In this document: one piece after another, positions 36,434-44,999 of the stretch
Layout of the letters: each line of letters starts with the position of its first letter
How positions within the stretch are numbered: the stretch's first letter is position 1
Source of the DNA: Anaeromyxobacter dehalogenans 2CP-1
GTDB taxonomy: Bacteria; Myxococcota; Myxococcia; Myxococcales; Anaeromyxobacteraceae
Assembly: GCF_000022145.1 (NCBI RefSeq)
Contig: NC_011891.1
Location: 3,268,501-3,332,500, forward strand
Length of the DNA stretch: 64,000 nt
Direction: 5' to 3'
The notes under the pieces: generated by a model
Told to the model about the DNA's origin: nothing
The model's input: only the letters and a program-made list of their open reading frames with translations
Database searches by the model: none
Position numbers and translations under genes: made by a program

Positions 36434-39382
36434 ATGCGCGAGCGAGGGGTGCGCGAACGCGCGGCGGTGCCGCCGGGCGCGATCTCGAGACTGCTGGTGG
36501 ACCTCGCGCGCGAGCCCGCGCGGCCCCCTGCCACCGCGCTCGCCCCCGGGACCGTCGTCGGCCGCTTCCAGATCCAGCGGGAGCTCGCCCGCGGCGGCTT
36601 CGGCGTGGTGTACGTCGCGCGCGATCGCGCCCTGGGCCGCAGCGTGGCGTTCAAGCTCGTCCCGGCCCGCGCGCAGGGCGCCGCCGACGACCGCGTGCTC
36701 CGGGAGGCGGAGGCCGCCGCCCGCCTGACGCACCCGAACATCGTGACGCTGTTCGACGTGGGCCGCTGCCCGGCGGGCCCGTACCTGGTGCTCGAGCTGC
36801 TGCGCGGCGAGACGCTGGCGGCGCGGCTGCGGCGCGGGCCGCTCCCCCTGCGCGACGCGCTCCGCGTCGCCGAGGCGGTCGCCAGGGGGCTCGCGCACGC
36901 CCATGAGGCCGGCGTGTTCCACAGGGACCTGTCCCCCGGGAACGTGTTCCTCTGCGAGGACGGGCAGGTGAAGGTCCTGGACTTCGGCCTGGCGCACGCG
37001 TTCGGCCGGGCGCGCACCGCCGGCGGGACGCCGCCGTACATGGCGCCCGAGCAGCGGCGCGGCGCGCCGGAGGACGAGCGCACCGACGTGTTCGCGCTGG
37101 GCGCGATCCTGTTCGAGATGCTGACCGGCGAGCAGCCCTTCCCGGCCGCGACCCCGGGCCGGACGCCGCGCCGCGCGCCGGCGCTCCAGGTGCCGGACCT
37201 GCCCGCGCTGGCAGACCTGCTGCGGCGCATGATGGCGGAGGACCCGGTGCGGCGCCCGCGCGACGGCGGCGCGGTGCTCGCGGCGCTCGGGGCGCTGGGC
37301 GGCGAGCTCGACCGCGCCGGCGTCCGGCCCGCGCGCCGCTCCCGGCGGCGGCGGCCGGTGCCGCAGGTGGCGCTCGCGCTGCTCGCCGTGGGCGTGCTGG
37401 CCGCCGCGGTCGTCGCCACCGTGAGCCTCCGCCGCGCGCCCGCGGGGGCCGCCCGCGAGGGCGATCGCCAGCTGGTGGCGGTCGCGGACTTCGTGAACGA
37501 CACGGGCGACGCGGGGCTGGACGCGCTCTCCGGGCTGCTCGTCACCTCCCTCGAGCAGTCGCAGCGCATCGGCGTGCTCCCCCGATCGCGCATGCTGGAC
37601 CTCGCCCGCCAGGGAGGACGGCCCGGCGCGGCGCGCATCGACGAGGCGACCGGGGCCGACGCGGGGGCGCGGGGCGGCGTGCGCACGCTGCTCGTCCCGT
37701 CGATCCGGCGCGAGGGCGAGCTCTACGTCGCGACGCTGCGGGCGCTGAGCCTCCCCGGCCGCGACCCGGTGTTCACCGTGGAGGAGCGCGCCCGCGGCCT
37801 CGCGGCCGTGCCCGGGCTGCTGGATCGGCTCGGGGCACGGGCCCGCCGCGCGCTGCGCGAGGACGACGCCGAGGTGGAGGCGCACCGGGTGCGGCTCCAG
37901 GACGCCGTCACGTCCAACCTGGAGGCCTACGGCCACTACGTGCGCGGGCTCGAGCTGTCGTACCAGGACTTCGACGCCGCCCGCGCGCTGACCGAGTTCC
38001 GCACCGCGCTCGCGCTCGACCCGCGCTTCGCGCTGCCCAGCCTCGAGATCGCGGTCCTCGCCAGCTGGCACGAGGTGCCGGGGGAGGACGGCGCGGCCCG
38101 CATCGCCGCCGCGGCGGCAGAGGCCGATCGCCTCCCGGACAAGGAGCGCCGGACCATCCTCGCGTTCCGGAGCTTCGTCGACGGCGACCGCGCCGGCGCG
38201 GAGGTCCGGTTCCGCGCCCTGGCGAACGACTACCCGCTCGACAAGGGCATCCTCTACCTCGCCGGCGAGGCGCTGTGGCACGGCGGCACCGCCTCGGGCC
38301 CGCGCGAGGCGGCCGGGCTGCTCCGGCGCGCGCTCGACCTCGATCCCGCGTTCCTGGTCGCGGCCATCCACCTGTTCCAGTGGACCGACCGCTTCGGCCC
38401 GCCGGACGAGGCGACGGCGCGGGCCCGGCGCGCGGTGCAGGCACGACCGGGTCCGGCCGCCTTCGCGATGCTGGCGCGCGCGCTGGCGGCGCGGGGGCAC
38501 CTCAAGGCCGCGCTGGCGAGCGCGCGGCGGGCCTCGTCGATGGCCGGCGGCGCCCACTTCGAGGCGTCCTACGCGCTCGCCGAGATCCTGGCGCGGGCCG
38601 GCCGGGGCGAGGAGGCCGCGCGCGAGCTGCGGCGCTGGACCGAGCCGGACGCCGAGCCGGGTGACCGGCGCATCGCCTCGGAGTTCCTGCCGGTGCTGCT
38701 CGCAGGCGAGGGCCGCCTGCGGGCTGCGCGCCGCGCCTGGCGGCGGCTGTCCGAGCAAGCCTGCGGCGTGGAGTGCGCGGCGTTCGACGCGGTGCTCGCG
38801 GCCCACCTCGCGCTGGCGGACGACGACCCGCCGGCGGCGCTCGCGGCGCTTCGAGCGGGGACGCCGCGGGCCGAGGCGGACGGGGATCCCGACGCCTGGC
38901 TGTGGGCGCTGCTCGGGGACACGACCACCGGCGCCGCGCGCGCCGCGCGGCTGGCGCCCGGGTCCATCGCCGAGCGCCGCCACGCCGCCGCCGCCGCGAT
39001 CTCGGCGGCGCGCCCGGACGACGCCGTCGCCATCCTGCGTCCGCTCGCCGCGCAGGATCCCGCCATCCCGACCGCCTTCCTGCTGGGGCTCGCGCTGGCC
39101 GGCGCGGGCCACGACGCGGAGGCGGTGGACGCGTTCGCGGTGGTCGAGCGCGCCTACCCGCTCTACGCGCCTGCCTGGTCCGCCAGCCTGCGGCCGCGGG
39201 CGACGTGGGAGTCGGCGCGCGCGCTGCTCCGGCTCGGCCGGCGGGAGGGGGCCCGCGCCGAGCTGGACGCGCTCCTCGCGCGCTGGACGCGCGCGGATCG
39301 TGACCTGCCGCTGCTCCGGCGGGCGCGCGCGCTGCGCGCAAGCCTCGGCGACGCGCCGCGGAGCGGCGCGCCCGCCCGCTGA
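36434..39382 (+). CDS. Ser/Thr protein kinase with membrane anchor and C-terminal TPR region
   Basis: A 982-residue membrane protein. The Hanks-type kinase domain (about 44-290) has the glycine loop ARGGFGVVY (52-60), the ATP-binding Lys74 in VAFKLV, catalytic HRDLSPGN (163-170) and DFGLA (183-187). A transmembrane helix (about 310-332) leads to a large C-terminal part with helical TPR-like repeats, for example around GHYVRGLELSYQDFDAARAL and LLRRALDLDPAFLVAAIH. In this orientation the kinase is cytosolic and the TPR region extracytoplasmic. It is a typical myxobacterial Pkn protein; ligand and substrates are unknown. The neighbouring ECF-like sigma factor may be a target. Confidence 0.9.
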   Translation: MRERGVRERAAVPPGAISRLLVDLAREPARPPATALAPGTVVGRFQIQRELARGGFGVVYVARDRALGRSVAFKLVPARAQGAADDRVLREAEAAARLTHPNIVTLFDVGRCPAGPYLVLELLRGETLAARLRRGPLPLRDALRVAEAVARGLAHAHEAGVFHRDLSPGNVFLCEDGQVKVLDFGLAHAFGRARTAGGTPPYMAPEQRRGAPEDERTDVFALGAILFEMLTGEQPFPAATPGRTPRRAPALQVPDLPALADLLRRMMAEDPVRRPRDGGAVLAALGALGGELDRAGVRPARRSRRRRPVPQVALALLAVGVLAAAVVATVSLRRAPAGAAREGDRQLVAVADFVNDTGDAGLDALSGLLVTSLEQSQRIGVLPRSRMLDLARQGGRPGAARIDEATGADAGARGGVRTLLVPSIRREGELYVATLRALSLPGRDPVFTVEERARGLAAVPGLLDRLGARARRALREDDAEVEAHRVRLQDAVTSNLEAYGHYVRGLELSYQDFDAARALTEFRTALALDPRFALPSLEIAVLASWHEVPGEDGAARIAAAAAEADRLPDKERRTILAFRSFVDGDRAGAEVRFRALANDYPLDKGILYLAGEALWHGGTASGPREAAGLLRRALDLDPAFLVAAIHLFQWTDRFGPPDEATARARRAVQARPGPAAFAMLARALAARGHLKAALASARRASSMAGGAHFEASYALAEILARAGRGEEAARELRRWTEPDAEPGDRRIASEFLPVLLAGEGRLRAARRAWRRLSEQACGVECAAFDAVLAAHLALADDDPPAALAALRAGTPRAEADGDPDAWLWALLGDTTTGAARAARLAPGSIAERRHAAAAAISAARPDDAVAILRPLAAQDPAIPTAFLLGLALAGAGHDAEAVDAFAVVERAYPLYAPAWSASLRPRATWESARALLRLGRREGARAELDALLARWTRADRDLPLLRRARALRASLGDAPRSGAPAR

Positions 39383-39398
39383 CCGCGGGCCGCGTCGC

Positions 39399-39809
39399 TC
39401 ACGACGGATCGGCGATCTCGTCGTACCCGCGCCCGCGGAACTCGAGCAGGCAGATGCCGTGACCGAACGGATCGGCGAGCCGGGCCATCCGCCCCCAGGG
39501 GCGCTCGGCGACGTCGCCCTCGCGGCGCGCGCCGGCGGCCTCGGCCCGCGCCAGCGCCGGCTCGAGCGCCGGGACGGCGACGTCGAGGTGCACCGGCGTC
39601 CAGTGCCGTCCGTACTCGCGCGGCGTCGCCGCCCCCGGGTACGGGGCGCTGCCGGCGCGGTTCTCGAGGAGGTAGATCGGCGAGGACGCGCCGAGCAGCT
39701 CCGCGGCGGCGCCGCCGAAGCGGCGCCCGACGCGCAGCCCGAACGCCTGCGTGTAGAACGCGACCGCGCGCGCCAGGTCGTCCACGTCCACGTTCACGAG
39801 CAGGTCCAT
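39399..39809 (-). CDS. VOC (glyoxalase/bleomycin-resistance) family protein
   Basis: A 136-residue protein of the vicinal oxygen chelate fold: MDLLVNVDVDDLARAVAFYT at the N-terminus, a second half-module beginning TPVHLDVAVPALEPALARAE and ending MARLADPFGHGICLLEF. Candidate metal ligands are His in VHLDV and Glu in LLEF. The ATG at 39809 follows GGAGGCACCACC. Substrate unknown; such single-module proteins act as dioxygenases, glyoxalases or binding proteins. Divergent from the twin-TGA gene. Confidence 0.82.
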   Translation of the reverse strand: MDLLVNVDVDDLARAVAFYTQAFGLRVGRRFGGAAAELLGASSPIYLLENRAGSAPYPGAATPREYGRHWTPVHLDVAVPALEPALARAEAAGARREGDVAERPWGRMARLADPFGHGICLLEFRGRGYDEIADPS

Positions 39810-39945
39810 GGTGGTGCCTCCGGCGCAGCGGGATAACGCGACGCCGGCCACGCCGCAGCGCCCCGCGCGCGGCACGGGCCGGCGGCCGCGTCGTCCGGCG
39901 GCCGTGCGCCCGCGCTGCCGGCGGAGCGGTGCTACGCTGCGGCGC

Positions 39946-40557
39946 ATGAGCGATCCGGTGGTCCTGCGCGCCCCTGGCTACGGTTGAGGACCGGTGGCGG
40001 GCCTCGGCTGAGGCACCGCCCTCGCGCCCGTGCTGGCGCGACTCGACGCGATCCCCGGCGTGCGCGAGAGCCGCGCCGACGCCTCCGGCCGCCACTTCCT
40101 GCTCGAGCTCCGGCCGGGCGCCGACCGGGCCGCGGCGGTGGAGGCGGCCTGCGCCGCGCTGGGCGCGCGGGCGCGCCCGCTCGAGCCCGCCGAAGCGGCC
40201 GCGCAGCTGGAGGCGCGCGGCCGCGGCGATCCCTGGTACGCGGGCGCGGACACCCTCGCGCTCTGCTACCTCGAGGCGCGGGTGCTCGCGGCGAACGCGG
40301 GCCCGGCCGCGGCGCGCGCCGCCGGGCTCGACACCGCCGCGGGCGACGCGATCTGCGAGGCGGCGCGGGCCGTCCTGTTCCAGGTGATGGAGCGGGTGCA
40401 CGGCGAGGGCGGCCGGTCGTCGTCCGGGTGGTTCTACGAGGAGTGGCCGGCGATCGCGGAGGCCATCTCCGGCCGCGCCACCCGGCTGCTCCCGGCGCTC
40501 ACCGACGACGACGCCACGCGGCTGCGTCGGGCGGTCGCGGCGCTCCACGCCCGGTAG
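39946..40557 (+). CDS. Candidate selenoprotein with two in-frame TGA codons and HMA-like domain
   Basis: Read from the ATG at 39946, the frame has TGA at codons 14 and 22, then stays open to 40557 (203 residues with both read as Sec). The two TGA codons sit in an octapeptide repeat: G-Y-G-TGA-G-P-V-A and G-L-G-TGA-G-T-A-L. The downstream part (LARLDAIPGVRESRADASGR) looks like a heavy-metal-associated domain, whose metal-binding Cys residues would fall in this N-terminal region. A hairpin loop follows 18-19 nt after each TGA. If there is no recoding, the protein would start at GTG 40030 (175 residues) and the upstream region would be non-coding. No strong ribosome-binding site supports either start. 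C-terminal function is unknown. Confidence 0.5.
39996..40020 (+). promoter_or_regulatory. SECIS-like hairpin behind first TGA
   Basis: Stem 39996-40005 with 40010-40020 (10 bp with one bulged A at 40015) and tetraloop GGCT at 40006-40009. The loop begins 19 nt after the TGA at 39985-39987. In bacterial selenoprotein mRNAs SelB reads such a loop at a comparable distance. Its 3' arm contains part of the second TGA. Confidence 0.4.
40023..40040 (+). promoter_or_regulatory. SECIS-like hairpin behind second TGA
   Basis: A 6-bp stem (40023-40028 with 40035-40040) and a 6-nt loop CGTGCT that includes a GU pair of bases, starting 18 nt after the TGA at 40009-40011. GC-rich hairpins are frequent in this genome, so this alone is weak evidence. 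Confidence 0.35.
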
Positions 40558-40563
40558 CCCCGC

Positions 40564-42153
40564 TCACGCGTGCGCCGGGGCGTCGGCGCCCGGCGCGAGC
40601 AGCTCGTCCACCTCGGTGCGCAGCAGCCAGTCCCCCGGGAACGCTGCCGCCGCCTCGCGGATCGCGAGCAGGCGCTCGCGCGTGCCGCGCCCGGCCTCGC
40701 GCAGGCGCCGGACCTCGTCGTACAGCGCGGCGAGCGCCGGCGGGAGCGCCTTCGCCTTCCGGGCGCGCGCCCGCGCCTCGCCCTCGCCTGCGGTGAACGT
40801 GCCGTGCTCGCCGAACCAGCGATCCCACGCGCCCGGGTCGGCGGGCCCGCCCGCGACCGAGCGCAGGTCGCGCGAGACGAACAGGAGCGCCCAGGTGGGC
40901 AGGTCGAGCGGCCGGCCCTCGCGCGAGGCGCGGAGGTCCACCACCTCGCCACCGCCCACCGCGAACCCGCGCAGCGCGAGCCCGCCGGGCAGCGCCAGGT
41001 CGAAGGGCCCGCGATCGGGGACCTCCGCGTCGCCGAACGCCACCACCACCTCGCCCGGCCACGGCTTCCCCTCGCCGCGCCCCTCCCGCGAGACGAGCAC
41101 CGGCCCGTCCAGGCGCACCAGCGCGGTCGACAGGCCGGGCGCGAGCTCGGCCGCCGCCGGGATCCGCTCCGCGACCTTGCCGGTCAGCTCCCGCCCGCCG
41201 GACAGCGCCAGGTGGTTCACGCTCCGGGATCGGCGCGCCTCCTCCAGCCCGTGGTCGCCGCCGCGCCTCCAGGAGAGCCCCGCGGTGAACGCGTCCAGCA
41301 CCTCGAAGAGCTGGTCGAAGTCGCGGGCCACGAACAGCTGCGGCTGCATGCGGGTGATGTCGTAGGCCACGTCGGCGCAGCCCGGATCGAGCGGCAGCTT
41401 GCGCACGGCCGGGGTGAGGCAGTGCACCGCCTCGCCGATGGAGGAGAGCAGGCCCGCGCCGTAGATCCTGGGGTCGTCGAGCGTGCCCACCAGGCCGTAC
41501 TCGGCGGTCCACCAGTAGAGCCGGCTCGCGCGCGTGGACTCCGACGCGTAGCGGACGCTGGCCGACGCCGCCCGGAGCCGCGCCTCGGACAGCGCCACCT
41601 CCTCGTCGCTCGCCTCGGGGTCCTCCTTCACGACGGACAGGTTGCGGATGGCCTCGAACACCGCCTGGTCCTCCGCCGAGGCGATGGCGCGGAACCCCAC
41701 CTCGCCGGCGCGCTGCAGGTACTCGGCGTAGGTCGGGTCGGCGATGAACGGCGCGTGGCCGGCGCTCTCGTGGATGATGTCGGGCGCGGGCGTGTACTCG
41801 ATGTGCTCGTGGGTGCGGATGTCCGCGGCGATCGCCAGCACGCGCCGGCTCTGGAGCTCGGTGAACACCGCGGGCGGGATGAACCCGCGGACCGCCACCG
41901 CCGACCACCCCACCCGCGCCAGCTTCCGGTTCATCTCGTCGAGGCTCGGGATCCGCTCCACCTCGATGCCGGTGGCGGCCAGGCCGGCCAGGTAGCGGGG
42001 GTGCGCGCGCGTGGCCAGGTGCGCGGTGAGCCGGCGGAGGACGTGGCGCCAGACCGCGTGGTCGCGCGGCGTGTACGCGGCGTGGTCCTGCGCGACCACG
42101 AAGCGGCGGAGGTGCGGCGGCAGCTCGGCGATGGCGCGCTCGGTGGGACCCAA
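40564..42153 (-). CDS. Aromatic amino acid hydroxylase (phenylalanine 4-monooxygenase-like) with C-terminal extension
   Basis: A 529-residue pterin-dependent hydroxylase. The catalytic domain (about 10-290) carries the iron ligands His128 and His133 in DIIHESAGHAPF and Glu218 in WWTAEYGLVG, with PTYAEYLQRAGEVGF after the His pair. It adds a hydroxyl group to Phe (or Tyr/Trp) using O2 and tetrahydropterin. Residues about 310-529 are an extra domain not present in the roughly 280-residue classic bacterial PhhA. The TTG at 42153 is preferred because GGAGG lies 5 nt upstream; a GTG at 42165 overlaps that site. It follows the ABC-F gene on the same strand. Confidence 0.85.
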   Translation of the reverse strand: MGPTERAIAELPPHLRRFVVAQDHAAYTPRDHAVWRHVLRRLTAHLATRAHPRYLAGLAATGIEVERIPSLDEMNRKLARVGWSAVAVRGFIPPAVFTELQSRRVLAIAADIRTHEHIEYTPAPDIIHESAGHAPFIADPTYAEYLQRAGEVGFRAIASAEDQAVFEAIRNLSVVKEDPEASDEEVALSEARLRAASASVRYASESTRASRLYWWTAEYGLVGTLDDPRIYGAGLLSSIGEAVHCLTPAVRKLPLDPGCADVAYDITRMQPQLFVARDFDQLFEVLDAFTAGLSWRRGGDHGLEEARRSRSVNHLALSGGRELTGKVAERIPAAAELAPGLSTALVRLDGPVLVSREGRGEGKPWPGEVVVAFGDAEVPDRGPFDLALPGGLALRGFAVGGGEVVDLRASREGRPLDLPTWALLFVSRDLRSVAGGPADPGAWDRWFGEHGTFTAGEGEARARARKAKALPPALAALYDEVRRLREAGRGTRERLLAIREAAAAFPGDWLLRTEVDELLAPGADAPAHA

Positions 42154-42293
42154 TCTCGCCTCCACGGGAAATCTGCGACGGCGCGCGGCGCCCGGAAGCT
42201 CCGGACCGGCGACGCCCGCCCGGCGCGGGCCCCCCGGCCCGGACACCCGGCGCGCCCGTGCTGTAATCGCCGGCCCCGCGGAAGCACCGCCCC

Positions 42294-43784
42294 TCACGCG
42301 GCGTCCACCCTCCCCGACGCGATGCGCCAGCGCGACGCGGTGCAGCGCGCCGCCAGCGCCTCGTCGTGCGTGACCAGCAGGAGCGCGCCCGGGTAGGCCG
42401 CCAGCGCGGCCTCGAGCCGCTCCACGGTGGGCAGGTCGAGGTGGTTGGTGGGCTCGTCCAGCACCAGCGCCCAGGCGTGCCGCCCCATGCCCATGGCCAG
42501 GAACAGCTTGCGCGCCTCGCCCGGCGACGGCGCCGCGGAGGCGAGCAGGCGCGCCGGGTCGGTGCCCAGCGCGGCCACGAGCGAGAGGACGCGGCCGCGC
42601 ACCGCCGGCTCCAGCCCGGCCAGCTCCCGCAGCAGCCGCGGCCCCTCGCCGTCCGGCAGCTCCTGGGGCAGGTATAGGAGCCGGTCCGGCGGCAGCGCCG
42701 CGCCGGCGAGCAGCGCCCGGAGCAGCGTGGACTTCCCGGCGCCGTTCGGCCCGGACAGCCACACGCGATCCTCGCGCCCGAGCCGCAGGTGCACGTCGCG
42801 GAGCAGCGGCGCCTCCCCGGCGCGGACCTCGTCCGCCTCGAGCGCGAGCAGCACCGGCCGCGGGGCCCGCTCCCAGCCCAGGAACACCGACCCGCCCAGG
42901 TCCGCGAGCGGCGGCGCCTCGGGCACGTCCTCGCGGGCGCGCTCCGCCGCGGACCGCAGCCGGCGCACGTCCGCGCCGAGGCGGTCCTCGGCCCAGGCCC
43001 GGCGCGTCTTCGCGCCCAGCGTGCGGCCGTCGCTGTCCTTCGGATCGCGCTTCCGGCCGCTGCGCGCCCGGTCCGCCGCGTCGCGCGCGCGCCGCGCGTC
43101 CGCGAGCGCCCGCTCGACCCGGCGCCCCTCCTCCTGCGCGGCCGCCCGCGCGTCCCAGGCCACGCGCGACTCGGCCTCCCACGCCGCGCGCGCCGCGCCG
43201 TAGGGGAGCGCCCAGGCGCGCGCCGCGCCGCGGCCGAGCCGCACGGTCCGCGCCGCCAGCGCCGCCAGCAGCGCGCGATCGTGCGACACGAGCACGCCCG
43301 CGCCGCCGAAGCGCCGGAGCGCGCCGGCGAGCAGCGCCCGCGCCTGCGCGTCGGCGTGGTTGGTCGGCTCGTCGAGGAGCAGCACGTCCGGCTCGGCCGC
43401 CAGGGCCGCGCCCACCTGCCAGCGCTTGCGCTCGCCCGGCGACAGCGTCGTCCAGCGCGCGAGCGCCTCCGGGTCGAGCGCGAGCGCCGCGCGCAGGCGG
43501 CGCGCCTCGCCGTCGTCTCGCGCGGCGAGCGCCGGCACGTCCGGCCCCGGCGCGTCCACCGCCTGCCGGCACAGCACCACCCGCGCCGGCTCCGGCTCGA
43601 GCAGGATCCGGCCCGCGTCGGGTGCGCGCAGGCCCGCGACGAGCTCGAGGAGCGTGGTCTTCCCGGCGCCGTTCTCGCCCACGAGCGCGGTCCAGCCGGT
43701 GGGGAAGACGAGATCGACGGCGTCGAGGATGGGCGCGGCGTCGGCGTGCGAGAACGAGAGCCGCTCGAGGCGGACGGAAGGCAT
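42294..43784 (-). CDS. ABC-F family ATPase
   Basis: A 496-residue soluble protein with two ABC ATPase modules and no membrane domain. Module 1: Walker A GENGAGKTTL (about 36-45), signature LSPGERKR, Walker B VLLLDEPTNHAD. Module 2: Walker A GPNGAGKSTL (about 334-343), a PSPGEARK-type signature, Walker B LVLDEPTNHLDLP. The linker between modules (about 205-275) is charged and helical. ABC-F proteins act on the ribosome, in translation or antibiotic resistance, rather than in transport. The ATG at 43784 follows CCAGGAGCATCGCC. Confidence 0.88.
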   Translation of the reverse strand: MPSVRLERLSFSHADAAPILDAVDLVFPTGWTALVGENGAGKTTLLELVAGLRAPDAGRILLEPEPARVVLCRQAVDAPGPDVPALAARDDGEARRLRAALALDPEALARWTTLSPGERKRWQVGAALAAEPDVLLLDEPTNHADAQARALLAGALRRFGGAGVLVSHDRALLAALAARTVRLGRGAARAWALPYGAARAAWEAESRVAWDARAAAQEEGRRVERALADARRARDAADRARSGRKRDPKDSDGRTLGAKTRRAWAEDRLGADVRRLRSAAERAREDVPEAPPLADLGGSVFLGWERAPRPVLLALEADEVRAGEAPLLRDVHLRLGREDRVWLSGPNGAGKSTLLRALLAGAALPPDRLLYLPQELPDGEGPRLLRELAGLEPAVRGRVLSLVAALGTDPARLLASAAPSPGEARKLFLAMGMGRHAWALVLDEPTNHLDLPTVERLEAALAAYPGALLLVTHDEALAARCTASRWRIASGRVDAA

Positions 43785-43880
43785 GGCGATGCTCCTGGAG
43801 CGAGCGCCCGCGCGCGAGGGGCGCGCCGGGCGGCGTGGGCGGGTGATGCTGCCGGTTCGCTAGGAGATCGTTTCCATCGC

Positions 43881-43900
43881 CGCACCGCGGCTGCGGTGCG
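43881..43900. repeat. Inverted repeat upstream of the ABC-F gene
   Basis: A perfect 8-bp stem (43881-43888 with 43893-43900) and a 4-nt loop, in the 180-bp gap between the ABC-F gene and the small membrane protein gene, both on the minus strand. No T-tract follows. It could be a weak terminator of the upstream gene or a leader structure of the ABC-F mRNA. Confidence 0.4.
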
Positions 43901-43964
43901 CGGGCTGTCTAGCGCGGACGCACGGGGAGCGCAAGCGGGCCCGGTGCCGCGCCCGGTCCCCGCG

Positions 43965-44174
43965 TCAGCCGCGGGCCGCGCGCGGGCCGCCGCCCAGGAT
44001 CCGCGCCGGCAGGAACACGATGGCGCGCAGGAGGGTCAGGACGCCATCCACCGCCACCCCGAGCAGCCGGAACGGCAGCAGGACCAGCCAGACCAGCGGG
44101 TACAGCACCAGCGCGAGCAGCGCGAGCGGCCAGCAGACGACCAGCAGGAGCACCCAGAGCAGGAAGGCGGCCAT
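43965..44174 (-). CDS. Small membrane protein
   Basis: A 69-residue protein composed mostly of two adjoining hydrophobic stretches (about 3-35, LLWVLLLVVCWPLALLALVL, and about 37-60). The ATG at 44174 is preferred over the GTG at 44180 because AGGGG lies 5 nt upstream. No family recognised; proteins of this size and composition are often auxiliary inner-membrane subunits. It is divergent from the response regulator gene. Confidence 0.6.
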   Translation of the reverse strand: MAAFLLWVLLLVVCWPLALLALVLYPLVWLVLLPFRLLGVAVDGVLTLLRAIVFLPARILGGGPRAARG

Positions 44175-44296
44175 GCCCACCCCTACGCACGATCCCCTCC
44201 AGGTATTTCGGGGGGCGGGACGTCCGGGTTTGCGCCCCGGATCGAGACCCCTTGCCCCGCCGGGGGGCTCCCGCTTAAGAAGCGTTCGAGCGTCCG

Positions 44297-44656
44297 ATGA
44301 CCGGGCCCCGCGTACTCGTGGTCGACGACAACGACGCGCTCCGCGAGAACGTCGCGGAGTGCCTCGAGGGCGAAGGCTACGCCGTCGACCTGGCGGGGGG
44401 CGGCGCGGCCGCGCTCGAGCTCCTCGAGCACGAGCCCCTGCCGGCCGTGATCATCCTGGACCTGATGATGCCGGGCATGGACGGCGGCGCGCTCGCGGCG
44501 GCCATCCGCGCCGACCCCCGCTGGGCGGGGATCCGCCTCGTCATCACCACCGGCCTCTCGGTGTCGCGGGTGCGCGAGCTCCCGGTGGACGCCGTCCTGA
44601 TGAAGCCGTTCGGCGTGGACGAGCTGCTCGCCGTGCTGAAGCGCGTCGGAGCGTGA
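44297..44656 (+). CDS. Single-domain response regulator (CheY-like receiver)
   Basis: A 119-residue receiver domain without an output domain. Acidic pocket VVDDND (about residues 8-13), phosphoacceptor Asp55 in IILDLMMPGMDGG, switch Thr near 84-85 in LVITTG and conserved Lys103 in LMKPFG. It would be phosphorylated by a histidine kinase; the nearest is the symporter-kinase gene encoded downstream on the same strand (335 bp away with a small membrane protein gene between), so the two are likely partners. Confidence 0.9.
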   Translation: MTGPRVLVVDDNDALRENVAECLEGEGYAVDLAGGGAAALELLEHEPLPAVIILDLMMPGMDGGALAAAIRADPRWAGIRLVITTGLSVSRVRELPVDAVLMKPFGVDELLAVLKRVGA

Positions 44657-44753
44657 GCCGCCGCCGGTCAGCCCTGCGCGGGAGACGAACCGGGCGCATT
44701 GGCAAACCGGCGCGCCCGCGCCACCGTAGCGACTCGAGCCAGGAGGTGCGCCG

Positions 44754-44999
44754 GTGTCGTCGCTGGCCCAGCGCGAGGAGCGCTCGTCCGACGGGCGGGA
44801 GCCGGCGCGCGCCTGGGCGGTGACGATCCTGGTGCTCGGGCTCCTGCTGGTCTCGTGGCCGTTCGTCCGCACCCCGCCCCTCCCGCTCGCGCCCGCGTAC
44901 GCCCACCTGCTCGGCGCCTGGGTCGGTGGCGTGGGCGCGCTCGCCGCCATGGCGCGCGCGCTGCGCCCCCGCCGCGGGCCAGGACCGCCCGATGCGTGA
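44754..44999 (+). CDS. Small two-helix membrane protein before the symporter-kinase
   Basis: An 81-residue protein starting at GTG 44754 after CAGGAGGTGCGCCG. Two hydrophobic helices (about residues 21-37, AVTILVLGLLLVSWPF, and 48-66, YAHLLGAWVGGVGALAAM). Its stop lies inside the start region of the next gene (8-bp overlap), so translation is coupled. Small two-helix subunits commonly precede sodium/solute symporters and assist their assembly; the same role is inferred here. Confidence 0.75.
   Translation: MSSLAQREERSSDGREPARAWAVTILVLGLLLVSWPFVRTPPLPLAPAYAHLLGAWVGGVGALAAMARALRPRRGPGPPDA

Noticed and set aside
35438-39112. Very long minus-strand open frame (over 1200 codons) opposite the sigma factor and kinase genes
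   Set aside because: It is a GC-bias shadow: no recognisable domains, Arg/Pro/Ala-rich and fully antisense to the clear kinase gene. The same applies to other long frames opposite real genes.
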